From NCBI RefSeq assembly GCF_004011505.1, contig NZ_SAUN01000001.1, positions 9,575,501 through 9,639,500 of the forward strand: a stretch of DNA of 64,000 nt. Direction: 5' to 3'. The stretch is from Nonomuraea polychroma (GTDB lineage Bacteria > Actinomycetota > Actinomycetes > Streptosporangiales > Streptosporangiaceae). Below the pieces are notes generated by a model. It saw nothing but the letters and a program-made list of their open reading frames with translations. It was not told the origin of the DNA and ran no database searches. A program made the translations under genes and the position numbers. Positions 56,828 to 63,947 of this stretch are shown piece after piece (the stretch's first letter is position 1; every line of letters starts with the position of its first letter).

Positions 56828-57744
56828 TCCTGGTCACCGGAGGGTTGGGCATGATCGGTGCCCACACCGCCCGCGCGCTCGTGGACCTCGGACACGAGGT
56901 CGTCGTCACGACGCACCGCCGGACCGAGGTTCCGTCGTTCCTCGCCGGCCGGGTCACCGTGGAACCCCTCGACGTCACAGACCGGGACGCCTTCCTCGCG
57001 CTCGCCGGTCGCCACGACATCAGTGACATCGTCCATCTCGCCGGCAGCATCCCCGGCGATGACCCGCTCGGCTTCTTCCGTACGGACACGACCGGCCTGC
57101 TCAACGCACTGGACGCCGCCCGCACCTGGGGCGTCCGCAGGTTCGCCGTCGCCAGCAGTCTCGGCGTGTACATCGGCCGGACCGAGAGCCGCTGGCACGA
57201 GGAGCTCGCGCTGCCCGCCGCGGACCTGCCGCACCTGATCATCGCCTTCAAGAAGGCGGTCGAGCCACTGACCACGCACAGCCTCCAGGGCAGCGGGGTC
57301 CAGCCGGTCGTACTCCGGATCGGGAGCATCTGGGGACCGCTGATGGACCCGGAATCACCGTTCAACCACATCCCGCCGTACATCAGCGCTGCACTCCGCG
57401 GTGAGGAGCCGCAGCCGCTGTACGCCGACGACGGCGGCGACAGCTGCTACGCACCCGACGCCGGGCGCGCGATCGCCCTGCTGACGACCGCGGAAACCCT
57501 GCGGCACAACACCTACAACGTCTCCAGCGGCCGACCGTTCACCAATCGCGCGCTCGCGGAGGCCCTGAAGGCGATCACCCCCGGCCTGCGGCTCGACCTC
57601 CTGCCCGGACGGCAGACCGGCCCCGGCGACAACCCCTACCTCGACATCACCAGGCTCACCCACGACACCGGCTTCGCGCCGGCCTTCGACATCGCCAAGG
57701 CGGTCGCCGACTACGTCGCGTGGCGCGCCGAAAACCCCCGCTGA
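56824..57744 (+). CDS. NAD-dependent epimerase/dehydratase family protein lacking the usual Tyr
   Basis: 306 residues of the extended SDR type. The NAD site is ILVTGGLGMIGAHTARAL; VHLAGSIPGDDP and VASSLGVYIG follow. At the usual Y-x-x-x-K site the sequence reads LIIAFKKAVEP: the Lys is kept but the Tyr is replaced, so normal proton transfer is doubtful or uses another residue. The start overlaps the DHFR-like gene (ATGA) and the F420-type oxidoreductase follows after 12 bp, so the three genes form an operon under HxlR control. Confidence 0.88.
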   Translation: MILVTGGLGMIGAHTARALVDLGHEVVVTTHRRTEVPSFLAGRVTVEPLDVTDRDAFLALAGRHDISDIVHLAGSIPGDDPLGFFRTDTTGLLNALDAARTWGVRRFAVASSLGVYIGRTESRWHEELALPAADLPHLIIAFKKAVEPLTTHSLQGSGVQPVVLRIGSIWGPLMDPESPFNHIPPYISAALRGEEPQPLYADDGGDSCYAPDAGRAIALLTTAETLRHNTYNVSSGRPFTNRALAEALKAITPGLRLDLLPGRQTGPGDNPYLDITRLTHDTGFAPAFDIAKAVADYVAWRAENPR

Positions 57745-57756
57745 AGGAGTACACCC

Positions 57757-58140
57757 ATGCTTGACCCCGACGTGCGCCGCGTACTCGATGGCACTTCGAT
57801 CGCGCACCTCGCCACCGTCCTGCCGGACGGCTCGCCCCACACCACTCCCGTCTACGTCGGCGCCCTGGGCGACCGAATCGTCTTCTTCACCGGTCCGAGC
57901 ATGCGCAAAGCACGCAACCTGCGCCGCGACCCCCGGCTGGCGCTGTCCATCGCGCCCGTCGACAACCCCTTCGAGCCCGTTGTCGTCCGCGGGAAGGCCG
58001 TCGAATGGCTCGAGGGCGACGCGGCGTGGGAGATCATCGACCAGCTGGCCACGAAGTACACCGGTGAGCCCTATCCCCGAGGGCAGGAGCGCATCGTGGT
58101 CCTGATCGAGCCCGAGCGACAGACCGTCGGTATCGGCTGA
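57757..58140 (+). CDS. PPOX-class flavin/F420-dependent oxidoreductase
   Basis: 127 residues of the split-barrel fold: DGTSIAHLATVLPDGSPHTTPVYV, read in parts, MRKARNLRRDPRLALSI, and VRGKAVEWLEGDAAWEII. Actinomycete members of this size usually bind F420; some bind FMN or heme. The Arg/Lys in RKARNLRRD fit phosphate contacts of F420. It is the third gene of the operon after the epimerase. Its end overlaps the convergent cupin frame by 107 bp. Confidence 0.9.
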   Translation: MLDPDVRRVLDGTSIAHLATVLPDGSPHTTPVYVGALGDRIVFFTGPSMRKARNLRRDPRLALSIAPVDNPFEPVVVRGKAVEWLEGDAAWEIIDQLATKYTGEPYPRGQERIVVLIEPERQTVGIG

Positions 58141-58654
58141 GCAGCCTCGAGTCCATCCCGAGGAGAGCGTACCCGCCGCCGAGCCAGCCGAAGGGCTCAC
58201 CTGGAGCGCTCACCTGAAGCCGACATTCACAACGACACGTCGCATCATGGCTGGTAACCCGTCGGTGTCGTCGTTCGGCCAGTTCCTCCGCGCTGACCAC
58301 GGTGAGAATCGGGGTACCCGGCGGCGCGAACATGGTCACCACCAGCTGCGACTGCACGTCCGGAAGGTTGTTGGCGCCCTGGAGGTGGATCACGTCGCCC
58401 CCGGGCTCGAACAGGGCGTCACCGGCCTTGAGCACCCGCGGCGGCTGCCCCTCCAGTTCGAAGAGGATCTCGCCCTGGGTCACGTAGCCGAAGATCGGCC
58501 CGGGGTGCCGGTGCGGCGGCGCGCCGGGGTCGCCGGGCGGCAGGGTGACCCGGATGGTCCGGGCCTCGGCGCCGGCCGGGATCCTGGCCGCCGCCTCCGG
58601 CAGGGTCGTGATCACCTCAACGCCTGGGGGCAGGTGGGCGTGCTCGGCGCTCAT
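58034..58654 (-). CDS. Cupin-domain protein with unusual C-terminal extension
   Basis: The first 125 residues are a cupin_2 protein: IRVTLPPGDPGAPPHRHPGPIFGYVTQGEILFEL in parts, with metal-binding His residues in PPHRHP, and GDALFEPGGDVIHLQGANN. Families of this kind end soon after VVSAEELAERRHR. Here the frame runs on for some 75 Arg/Ser-rich residues that lie antisense to the PPOX gene, so the original stop was probably lost. GGAGG lies five bases before the Met at 58654. Confidence 0.8.
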   Translation of the reverse strand: MSAEHAHLPPGVEVITTLPEAAARIPAGAEARTIRVTLPPGDPGAPPHRHPGPIFGYVTQGEILFELEGQPPRVLKAGDALFEPGGDVIHLQGANNLPDVQSQLVVTMFAPPGTPILTVVSAEELAERRHRRVTSHDATCRCECRLQVSAPGEPFGWLGGGYALLGMDSRLLSRYRRSVARARSGPRCAPALGDRAHRCTSWPAGR

Positions 58655-58906
58655 GTATTCCTCCATCCAAACAGGGGCTGTCCACAGTAAGGACAAGACG
58701 GCCTCCCCGTTTGTGACAGCCCAATGCAGCGAACCTGCCCAGGGCCGCGCTGGAGATCCAATCCGGTCGCCCGCGCGTGGCCAGCTGCTGACCGGCAACT
58801 TGGAGGAGGCCGTGGCCAGGCGCAAGGAGAAGCACCCGCCGCAGTTCCGCGACTGACGCGTACGACGACCTGGCGGCCCGCCCGTGCATCGGCGATGCTG
58901 TGACGC

Positions 58907-59746
58907 GTGGAGTACGTGTCCAGAGTGCCGCGACCGCCGCTGGCCGGGCTGATCGACGACCTTTACTACCTGGAGGGTGCGCCGCCGTACGCCCGGCTGA
59001 CGCTGCCGCCGATGCCGTCGGCGTTGCTCATCGTCAACCTCGGGGCGCCGTTCCGCATCCGCGCCGGCACCGACATCGAGACGGCCGAGTACGCCGACGG
59101 CTGCGTGGTCACCACCCCCACCCGCGCCTTCGAGTTCGGCTACCCGCCGGGGACCCGGTCAGTCGGCGTGCACTTCAAGCCGTGGGGGCTGGCGCCGTTC
59201 CTGCCGATGCCTGCGGCCGAGCTGTGCGACCGGCCGGTGACGGTGGAGCAGGTCTGGGGTCGCCCCACCATCGCTGAGCTGCGAGACCGGCTGGCCACGG
59301 CGGACGGACCGCACGAGATGCTGACGCTGCTCGAGGAGGAGCTGATGCGACGGCTGTGCGAGACCGCCGGCCTGGGGCTGGTCCGCCATACGAGCAGCGT
59401 CATCGCGGCGACCAGCGGGGCGGTGGCGATCGGCGACCTGAGCGTGGCAGCCGGTGTCAGCAGCACTCATCTGGCACAGCGGTTCAAGGAGCTCATCGGC
59501 GTCACGCCGAAGCGGCTGGCCCGCACCTACCGCTTCGCCGCCACCGTGTTCGCGATCAACCCCGCCGGACCGATCGACTGGGGCGACCTCGCCGGTGGCG
59601 CAGGCTACTTCGACCAGGCCCACTTCGGCCACGAGTTCCGGGCGTTCACCGGGCTCACGCCGACCCGGTACGTCGAAGTCCGGCGGCGGTTCCTGCGCGA
59701 ACATCCCGGCCACGCGCTGGACGGCTGGCCGCTGCCGGCCGATTGA
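58907..59746 (+). CDS. AraC-family regulator with DUF6597 N-terminal domain
   Basis: 279 residues. The N-terminal domain (about 1-125) has PPLAGLIDDLYYLEG, PSALLIVNLGAPFRI and SVGVHFKPWGLAPFL, typical of DUF6597. The C-terminal helix-turn-helix pair (about 165-265) has IGDLSVAAGVSSTHLAQRFKE, GVTPKRLARTYRF and DLAGGAGYFDQAHFGHEFR. It probably controls the DHFR-like gene that follows after 65 bp, in front of which a perfect palindrome lies. GTG start at 58907. Confidence 0.92.
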   Translation: MEYVSRVPRPPLAGLIDDLYYLEGAPPYARLTLPPMPSALLIVNLGAPFRIRAGTDIETAEYADGCVVTTPTRAFEFGYPPGTRSVGVHFKPWGLAPFLPMPAAELCDRPVTVEQVWGRPTIAELRDRLATADGPHEMLTLLEEELMRRLCETAGLGLVRHTSSVIAATSGAVAIGDLSVAAGVSSTHLAQRFKELIGVTPKRLARTYRFAATVFAINPAGPIDWGDLAGGAGYFDQAHFGHEFRAFTGLTPTRYVEVRRRFLREHPGHALDGWPLPAD

Positions 59747-59780
59747 TTTCTTACAAGAGCGACAGCTCACGACACGCTAA

Positions 59781-59796
59781 TTTGGGGCACCCCAAA
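59781..59796. promoter_or_regulatory. Perfect 16-bp palindromic operator candidate
   Basis: TTTGGGG, CA, CCCCAAA: seven-base arms pair perfectly. It lies 16 bases before the GTG of the DHFR-like gene at 59812 and after the AraC gene. Confidence 0.5.
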
Positions 59797-59811
59797 GCAG
59801 AGGAGAGCCCC

Positions 59812-60393
59812 GTGGGCAAGGTGGTCATGTACAGCTCGGTGTCGGTGGACGGCTTCGTCGCGGACGAGAATGACCAGCCAGGACCGCTGTTCGACTGGTT
59901 GTCCAGCGGTGACGTCCCGTTGGACGAGAGCGGCGAGCTGAAGGTGTCGCAGACGTCCTACGACTACACCCGGGCGTACTGGGACCAGATCGGAGTCACG
60001 ATCGTCGGCCGCCACGTCTTCGACCTGACGGACGGCTGGGGCGGCAAGCCGCCGGGCGGGATCGACCACGTGGTCGTCGTGTCGCACCGGCCGATGCCCG
60101 AGGGCTGGGACCCCGAGGCGCCGTTTCACTTCGTCGACGGCGTCGAGGCAGCCGTGGCCAAGGCGCAGGAGCTTGCGGGTGACCGCATGGTCGAGGTCGC
60201 CGCCGGCGACGTCGGCGGCCAGGTGCTGGCCGCAGGGCTCGTCGACGAGGTCGCCATGGACGTCGCGCCCGTGGTGTTCGGGTCCGGCAAGCGCTACTTC
60301 GGGTCGGTCGACGCACAGCACCTGTTGGAGGATCCTGACGTGGTGATCCAGGGCAACCGGGTACTCCACCTGCGCTATCGGGTGCGCCGATGA
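59812..60393 (+). CDS. Dihydrofolate-reductase-family (RibD C-terminal-like) protein, second copy
   Basis: 193 residues: KVVMYSSVSVDGFVADENDQP, GVTIVGRHVFDLTDGWGG, and VEVAAGDVGGQVLAAGLVDEVAMDVAPV in parts. It has the same fold as the protein at 56234 but is clearly diverged, so it is an older paralogue or was acquired separately. The function is unknown. The GTG at 59812 follows AGGAGAG. A palindrome lies just before it, and a possible 59-residue frame overlaps its stop. Confidence 0.9.
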   Translation: MGKVVMYSSVSVDGFVADENDQPGPLFDWLSSGDVPLDESGELKVSQTSYDYTRAYWDQIGVTIVGRHVFDLTDGWGGKPPGGIDHVVVVSHRPMPEGWDPEAPFHFVDGVEAAVAKAQELAGDRMVEVAAGDVGGQVLAAGLVDEVAMDVAPVVFGSGKRYFGSVDAQHLLEDPDVVIQGNRVLHLRYRVRR

Positions 60394-60569
60394 CCGTCCT
60401 CGCCGTCCTGATCTGTCCGGCACCCGAGGATCACAAAGCCGTCCGGGACGGCGCTCTTCTTCCCTCGGCGAAGGAGGGGTTGCTGAAGATCAGCAGAGAG
60501 CGGCTTGAGCAGGTCTTCCCCGCGGTTGGGCTCATCGCCTCCGGAAGGGCCTCGGCGGTGCCTGAGTGA
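60390..60569 (+). CDS. Possible 59-residue coupled small protein
   Basis: The ATG overlaps the stop of the DHFR-like gene (ATGA), as in coupled operons. The product starts MTVLAVLICPAPEDHKAVRD and ends LLKISRERLEQVFPAVGL plus a short tail. I know no family, and the end could be a remnant of a longer gene. Support is only the overlap and coherent composition. Confidence 0.35.
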   Translation: MTVLAVLICPAPEDHKAVRDGALLPSAKEGLLKISRERLEQVFPAVGLIASGRASAVPE

Positions 60570-60678
60570 GGTCGTCGGCGTCGGTGCATGCCAGGGCACC
60601 AGGCTGCCGGTGTCCGTAGGAGTGCGTCTGTGTGTGGGGTCGCGTTGCTGTACAACGCTGCTGTACGGCCACGAAAGA

Positions 60679-60707
60679 GGCCCTCCGGGATCTTCCCAGA
60701 GGGCCTG
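60679..60707 (+). terminator. Hairpin next to left tRNA-half scar
   Basis: AGGCCCTC (60679-60686) pairs with GAGGGCCT (60700-60707). A similar GGCCC/GGGCC hairpin lies before the second scar. On the minus strand it would terminate the original tRNA transcript. Confidence 0.55.
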
Positions 60708-60716
60708 TGAGCTGGA

Positions 60717-60759
60717 GCGCGGCCGAGAGGACTCGAACCTCTAACCTTCTGACCCGTAG
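60717..60759 (-). repeat. tRNA-Arg(ACG) 3'-half scar, copy A (attachment-like site)
   Basis: On the minus strand this is the anticodon loop (CTACGGG, anticodon ACG), 3' anticodon stem, T arm (AGAGG TTCGAGT CCTCT) and acceptor 3' strand of a tRNA; the 5' half is absent. It is 41/43 identical to copy B at 62337. Tyrosine recombinases of integrative elements use just this part of tRNA genes as the crossover region. Confidence 0.8.
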
Positions 60760-60837
60760 CCAGTTCGAGCTGTCCACTAGCGTCTACGGGCGCAGAAACG
60801 CTGTTCGGAAGGGACACTGCTGTACACCACTCCCGTG

Positions 60838-61102
60838 GACGCAACCCTCCTGCGTGACGTGGCGGGCATGCTGCGCTCGTTCGACTACGCGCCCAAACAC
60901 TTCTGCTGTGCGCCTGTCCGAATGGGACGAGTGCAACAAGGAGTCCTTCCTGGAGGGCTACGTCAAGGGCGGCGGCTCACTGGATGAGATCCTCCTGCGT
61001 GGCTTCGAGCTGTCCCATGCAGCCAACGAGGTCGGCTACGAGGCGCGCAATCGGCCCACCTGGCCACCCATTCCGCTGAAAACCCTCACATCCCTCCCTT
61101 GA
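60838..61102 (+). pseudogene. Maltokinase, C-terminal remnant
   Basis: LLRDVAGMLRSFDYAPKH in one frame is followed, after a frameshift near 60905, by LSEWDECNKESFLEGYVKGG and ANEVGYEARNRPTWPPIPLK. These are the last parts of a Mak-type kinase (DVAGMLRSFDYA; YEARNRPTW). About 350 N-terminal residues are missing. It lies within the element bounded by the two tRNA-half scars. Confidence 0.8.
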
Positions 61103-61200
61103 TCATTTATCGGTTTAAGTGATCTGCAAGTGGCACACCGCAGGCTCTCCTCATCAGTACAACGCTGCCGTCCGCTTGGATGGCACGAAGGGGAAACACC

Positions 61201-61608
61201 ATGCAGTTAGGCAAGAAGCTCACTGCCATCGCCGCTTGCGCCTTCATGGCGAGCGGCGTGCTGGCCACAGCGTCCCCCGCAGCAGCTACTGCCGCTACGG
61301 CGGGGGAAAGTGCAGCACGCTACTATTACGGCGCGATCGCCGTGTCGCGGGACGGCCGTGTCGGCAGGTCCTGGGACTACAGAACAGCGGCTGCCGCCAG
61401 ACAGCGGGCACTGAGGGAATGCGGCCGCTCCAGCTGCAAAGTCCTCACCACCTTCGTCAACGGTTGTGGCGCTGTCGCCTACAACTCCAGGAGAAACGTC
61501 TACTGGGGTGGCAGAGGGAGTACACCCGCCAGAGCGAAAAGGAACGCCATAGCCAACGCGGGCGGCGGCCGCTGGATCGCCTATCAATGCACCAAACGAT
61601 ACCGCTAG
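61201..61608 (+). CDS. Secreted DUF4189 protein
   Basis: 135 residues. The signal peptide (about 1-30, KKLTAIAACAFMASGVLATA, then SPAAA) exports it. The DUF4189 domain has YYYGAIAVSRDGRVGRSWDY, RQRALRECGRSSCKVLTTF and NGCGAVAYNSRR, with four cysteines (ECG, SCK, GCG, QCT) likely to form two disulfides. Family members are small outside proteins of unknown role. AAGGGG precedes the ATG. It is the only intact gene between the two tRNA-half scars, so it could be cargo. Confidence 0.88.
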   Translation: MQLGKKLTAIAACAFMASGVLATASPAAATAATAGESAARYYYGAIAVSRDGRVGRSWDYRTAAAARQRALRECGRSSCKVLTTFVNGCGAVAYNSRRNVYWGGRGSTPARAKRNAIANAGGGRWIAYQCTKRYR

Positions 61609-61757
61609 CCCCGATGAGCCAGCCGTGGCGATCATTGATCGTTTAACAGGTGCCGAGTTGCTGGAGATCAACGACTAGTTTCTGGCTCTCGAGTGCGCGT
61701 GGGCAGCTACAAATACGTGACCCCCGCTCAAGAGCGCGTGCTTGTGGAGACAGATCA

Positions 61758-61788
61758 AGTGGGGCCGTCCTTCGCGGGTGGCCCCACT
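61758..61788 (+). terminator. 9-bp hairpin terminator candidate
   Basis: AGTGGGGCC (61758-61766) pairs perfectly with GGCCCCACT (61780-61788), 150 bp after the DUF4189 stop. No T-run follows. Confidence 0.55.
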
Positions 61789-61902
61789 GCCACGTCAGGA
61801 ACTGCGGAACGCCCGACGCCCTCTGTGCCAAGCTCAGGTGAGACATATGGGACTAAAGTTCCTTAACTGACATGAGTAGGGCGAGAACGGGTATCCACCG
61901 CA

Positions 61903-62249
61903 GTGACCACCCTGAGTGGACGCGGTACGGGCGACTACGTGTTCACCACCGGATGGGGCGAGCCCATCCACCCCGACACCGTCAGCTCGCTCTTCCCCGA
62001 TCCTGATCAAGCGATTCAACCAAGCGACCCACGCACGCCACTACCGCACGAACGCCTCCATGACCTGCACCATATCCACGCCACGACCCTGCTGCCGGCT
62101 GGCGTTCCGGTGCACGTCGTAGCAGCTGGCCTCGGCCACGCCGACCCTTCCATAACGCTCCGGACTACGCCCATGTGATCCGCGCCGCAGAAGCCTCCGC
62201 AGCTGACACCTTCGCCCAGGTGATCGGCGAGCAGAAGAGACCGTGTTAG
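61903..62249 (+). pseudogene. Tyrosine integrase, C-terminal remnant with Arg-to-His change
   Basis: DYVFTTGWGEPIHPDTVSSLF, HERLHDLHHIHATTLL and HVVAAGLGHADPSITLR match phage/AICE-type integrases. The box II motif reads HDLHH where HDLRH is required, so the catalytic Arg is lost. A frameshift near 62162 separates this from the end (AHVIRAAEASAADTFAQVIG), which stops at 62249. The N-terminal two thirds are missing. It reads toward tRNA-half copy B, 87 bp away, the classic int-att layout. Confidence 0.85.
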
Positions 62250-62336
62250 CAAGGGTGTTAGCAAGATCTCGGCATTGCCCTGACAAACACTAAGGCCCAC
62301 TCCCAGGTTCTCCCTGGTAGCGGGCCTTTCGCATGT

Positions 62337-62379
62337 GCGCGGCCGAGAGGACTCGAACCCCTAACCTTCTGATCCGTAG
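62337..62379 (-). repeat. tRNA-Arg(ACG) 3'-half scar, copy B (attachment-like site)
   Basis: Same segment as copy A with two differences (anticodon loop CTACGGA; T stem AGGGG). The bases beyond 62379 do not continue the tRNA, so it is not a complete gene. The integrase remnant ends just before it. Confidence 0.8.
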
Positions 62380-62657
62380 GCCCCAAACGATCTTCATCGA
62401 GATTCGCCGGCGTTCGCGACCTCGCATGCTTAGATTCTCGCCGTTCATCTCCGTTCACACGAGTCCTTGACCGTTCGCTCGGGTGGCTCCCAAGATGGCT
62501 CCCAGAGGCCGTACCTCGACGTGGTCTTGTCCGGCGCGACGCGCGCACGCCGCCTGCCTGATCACCTTGCCCGCCCTCGACCCAGAACAAGCCGAGGTGA
62601 AGCTCCTCGTCGGCTTATGGCGGTTGACAAGTTCAGCGTGTGAGTACGCTCAGGCGA

Positions 62658-62779
62658 GGATCGAGCGACACGAACAGAAAGACCACCACATCCAGCAGCC
62701 CGCCGGCTGCGGCAACCAACCTGCCGTACTACCAGCAACCACGTGAACCCTTGAATAACTTACGAATGGGACCACTTAG
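62658..62779 (+). repeat. Left inverted copy of a 121-bp IS-end sequence
   Basis: This segment is about 92% identical to the reverse complement of 63827-63947. It runs from GGATCGAGCGACACG to ACGAATGGGACCACTTAG and contains the stop codon of the membrane-protein gene on the minus strand. In the plus direction it encodes SSDTNRKTTTSSSPPAAAT, the counterpart of the tail of the protein at the right window edge, with the stop put out of frame by one inserted base. Confidence 0.9.
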
Positions 62780-63726
62780 TCGTGGCCGCAGATGACCTCA
62801 CCGCCGTACCAACCCCATATGTAATGCAGTATCGCGACGCCGACCCCCGCCGCGGCGATCCCGACGGCGGGCCCGTACAGCGCGAAGGAGCCGATGCCCA
62901 CCGTCGCCGCCATCGCCGCGATGAGCCCTCCGCCGGGCCGAGGGCGTCGCCTGCCGTACGACGGCCGGGGCTCCTCGTTCCATCTCCACGGGCGCCGGCG
63001 CCGTAGTCTCCCGGCAGGCCACACGCGGGTGCCGTCGTCCAGGACCACCACCGCCCGGCGGAACGGCCACCCGCCGACGTGGGCCTGCACTTGCTCGCCA
63101 TACTGGCGCTGCTTGCGGGGGCGCATCCGGTCCAGCGCTGGGTCCCAGTAGACGCGCTGAAGGTATCGTCGCGCCGGCCCGCCGCCAGCGGGTACCTCGG
63201 TGAGCCGCAGGTAGCCGGCGTACCAGGTGGCGTTGCTGTTGCGGTGCGTCAGCAGCAGCGGCGCGGCCCGCCAGGCGGCCGCGGGCGCCCTCGCGGCGCG
63301 GAGGTTGAGCAGCAGCCGCGCGCCCAGAAGCAGCAGCAGGGCGGGGAGGGCCACCAGCAGGCCGAGCACGGTGCGTAACACCCAGTCTCCCGGCGGCGGG
63401 AACTCGTCGTCCGCGCCGGGGAAGACCAGTCCATCCGGGTTGTCCGGGGCGTAGCGGATGGCCAGGCCCGCCCCCGGGACCACCTCGCGATCGTTGCCGA
63501 CCTGGACCAGCGTGACGTGGCGCACGCCGCCCGCGTCGAACCACTCGAGGTCGGCCGCCACGTGGCCGCCCGCGTCGTCGTAGTACAGGTAGACCACCGT
63601 CGCGCTGGTACGCGCCGTCGCGCGCGCCTGCTGCGCCGACACGTCCAGCGTCAAGACGCCGAGGACAACGATGGCCACGGACATGCCGAGCAGGAATCCT
63701 CCGATGGACACGACGTGCGTCCGCAT
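62776..63726 (-). CDS. DUF3592-like membrane protein
   Basis: About 316 residues from Met at 63726. There are membrane helices at about 8-30 and 115-140 and two near the end (LIAAMAATVGIGSFAL, VGIAAAGVGVAILHYIWGW). The outside part between the first two has ATVVYLYYDDAGGHVAADLEWF and PGAGLAIRYAPDNPDGLVFPG, which fits DUF3592. A middle cytoplasmic domain has WRAAPLLLTHRNSNATWYAGYLRL, here seen in parts. The stop TAA lies in the left inverted IS end, so the last residues may not be the original ones. The function is unknown. Confidence 0.75.
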   Translation of the reverse strand: MRTHVVSIGGFLLGMSVAIVVLGVLTLDVSAQQARATARTSATVVYLYYDDAGGHVAADLEWFDAGGVRHVTLVQVGNDREVVPGAGLAIRYAPDNPDGLVFPGADDEFPPPGDWVLRTVLGLLVALPALLLLLGARLLLNLRAARAPAAAWRAAPLLLTHRNSNATWYAGYLRLTEVPAGGGPARRYLQRVYWDPALDRMRPRKQRQYGEQVQAHVGGWPFRRAVVVLDDGTRVWPAGRLRRRRPWRWNEEPRPSYGRRRPRPGGGLIAAMAATVGIGSFALYGPAVGIAAAGVGVAILHYIWGWYGGEVICGHD

Positions 63727-63826
63727 CAGTGGACGCTCCGTTAACCCCATTCATCCACCCCGTTCCGCTCTCCGGCACAATGACAACGATCGCCAGCTCG
63801 GGAGAGTGCCGGCGGGAGGGGGAGGG

Positions 63827-63947
63827 CTAAGCGGTCCCATTCGTAAGTTAGTCAAGGTTTCCGTGGTTGCTGGTAGTGCGGCAGGCTGGTTGCCGCAGCC
63901 GGCGGGCTGCTGGAAGTGGTGCTCTTTCTGTTCGTGTCGCTCGATCC
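63827..63947 (-). repeat. Right inverted copy of the 121-bp IS-end sequence
   Basis: Reverse-complement partner of 62658-62779. It carries the end of the transposase-like gene and the outer sequence ACTTACGAATGGGACCGCTTAG, which may be the terminal repeat of the element. Confidence 0.9.

Noticed and set aside
58545..58856. 103-codon frame upstream of the AraC gene
   Set aside because: Mostly antisense to the cupin gene; only the last 20 or so residues look protein-like, which is too little to support a gene.
60717..60800. A complete tRNA gene at copy A
   Set aside because: No D arm, 5' anticodon stem or 5' acceptor strand can be formed with the flanking bases.
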